The notes under the pieces: generated by a model
The model's input: only the letters and a program-made list of their open reading frames with translations
Told to the model about the DNA's origin: nothing
The model's database searches: none
Assembly (NCBI GenBank): GCA_937871735.1
Contig: CALMOI010000517.1
Span: forward strand, 1-5,770
From: an uncultured Comamonadaceae bacterium
GTDB lineage: Bacteria; Pseudomonadota; Gammaproteobacteria; Burkholderiales; Burkholderiaceae_C
Direction of reading: 5' to 3'
Length of the DNA stretch: 5,770 nt
Part shown: in pieces, positions 5,758 through 5,770 of the stretch
Layout: every line of letters starts with the position of its first letter
Position numbering within the stretch: position 1 is the first letter of the stretch
Translations under genes and position numbers: made by a program

Positions 5758-5770
5758 TTTTGCTTTTTCA

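Larger units (their letters stand above)
4673..5770 (-). mobile_element. IS200/IS605-family element, right end and tnpB; left end outside the window
   Basis: The right boundary is inferred from the minus-strand motif GGGGAGGATGTCAA (4686-4673), which resembles the right-end consensus of many tnpB-carrying IS200/IS605 elements. A subterminal hairpin CATCC-TTGA-GGATG (4686-4699) lies just inside it, as expected for elements whose ends are recognised as folded single strands. There are no terminal inverted repeats and no target duplication, in keeping with the family. No Y1 transposase gene is seen here; one could lie beyond 5770, or the element may be tnpB-only and depend on transposase in trans. 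It sits about 86 bases upstream of the cytochrome c4 start. Confidence 0.75.

Overview
The window reads as a chromosomal segment of a betaproteobacterium, most likely Burkholderiales and close to Comamonadaceae. The grounds are the moderately high GC content, a System II (ResB/ResC type) cytochrome c maturation pair of typical betaproteobacterial length, a di-haem cytochrome c4 directly upstream of it, and the start of an MsrP-like gene downstream. This placement comes from recognising gene content and order, not from a database search. All supported genes lie on the minus strand, so the biological order runs from right to left.

From right to left: (1) positions about 4673 to 5770 hold the right-hand part of an IS200/IS605-family (IS1341-like) element. 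It carries a tnpB gene and a conserved right end that should also encode an omega/reRNA. No tnpA is visible, and the left end lies beyond the window. (2) Positions 3961-4587 encode an exported di-haem cytochrome c4, followed by a strong hairpin-plus-U-tract terminator at 3793-3823. (3) resB (1598-3736) and ccsB/resC (267-1601) overlap by an ATGA junction and form a translationally coupled pair. They end in a textbook terminator at 211-245. (4) At the left edge, an MsrP (YedY)-like N-terminus starts at 150 and runs out of the window. Its sequence stops looking like MsrP over the last 50-60 bases.

The genes share one theme. ResB and CcsB/ResC together form the inner-membrane System II haem exporter and cytochrome c synthetase. 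Cytochrome c4, with two CXXCH sites, is an obvious client of that machine and an electron carrier to terminal oxidases. MsrP repairs oxidised methionines in the periplasm, where c-type cytochromes use Met ligands. The two terminators suggest three separately ended transcription units: c4, resB-ccsB and msrP.

The most interesting points are these. The tnpB frame runs through the element's right end into flanking chromosomal DNA, and its stop codon overlaps a candidate -10 box for cytochrome c4. The TnpB RuvC-II region has Gly where the canonical catalytic Glu is expected. A run of nine C residues lies near the 3' end of resB. There is a possible rearrangement junction in the first 60 bases. 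I found no CRISPR array, tRNA or rRNA.
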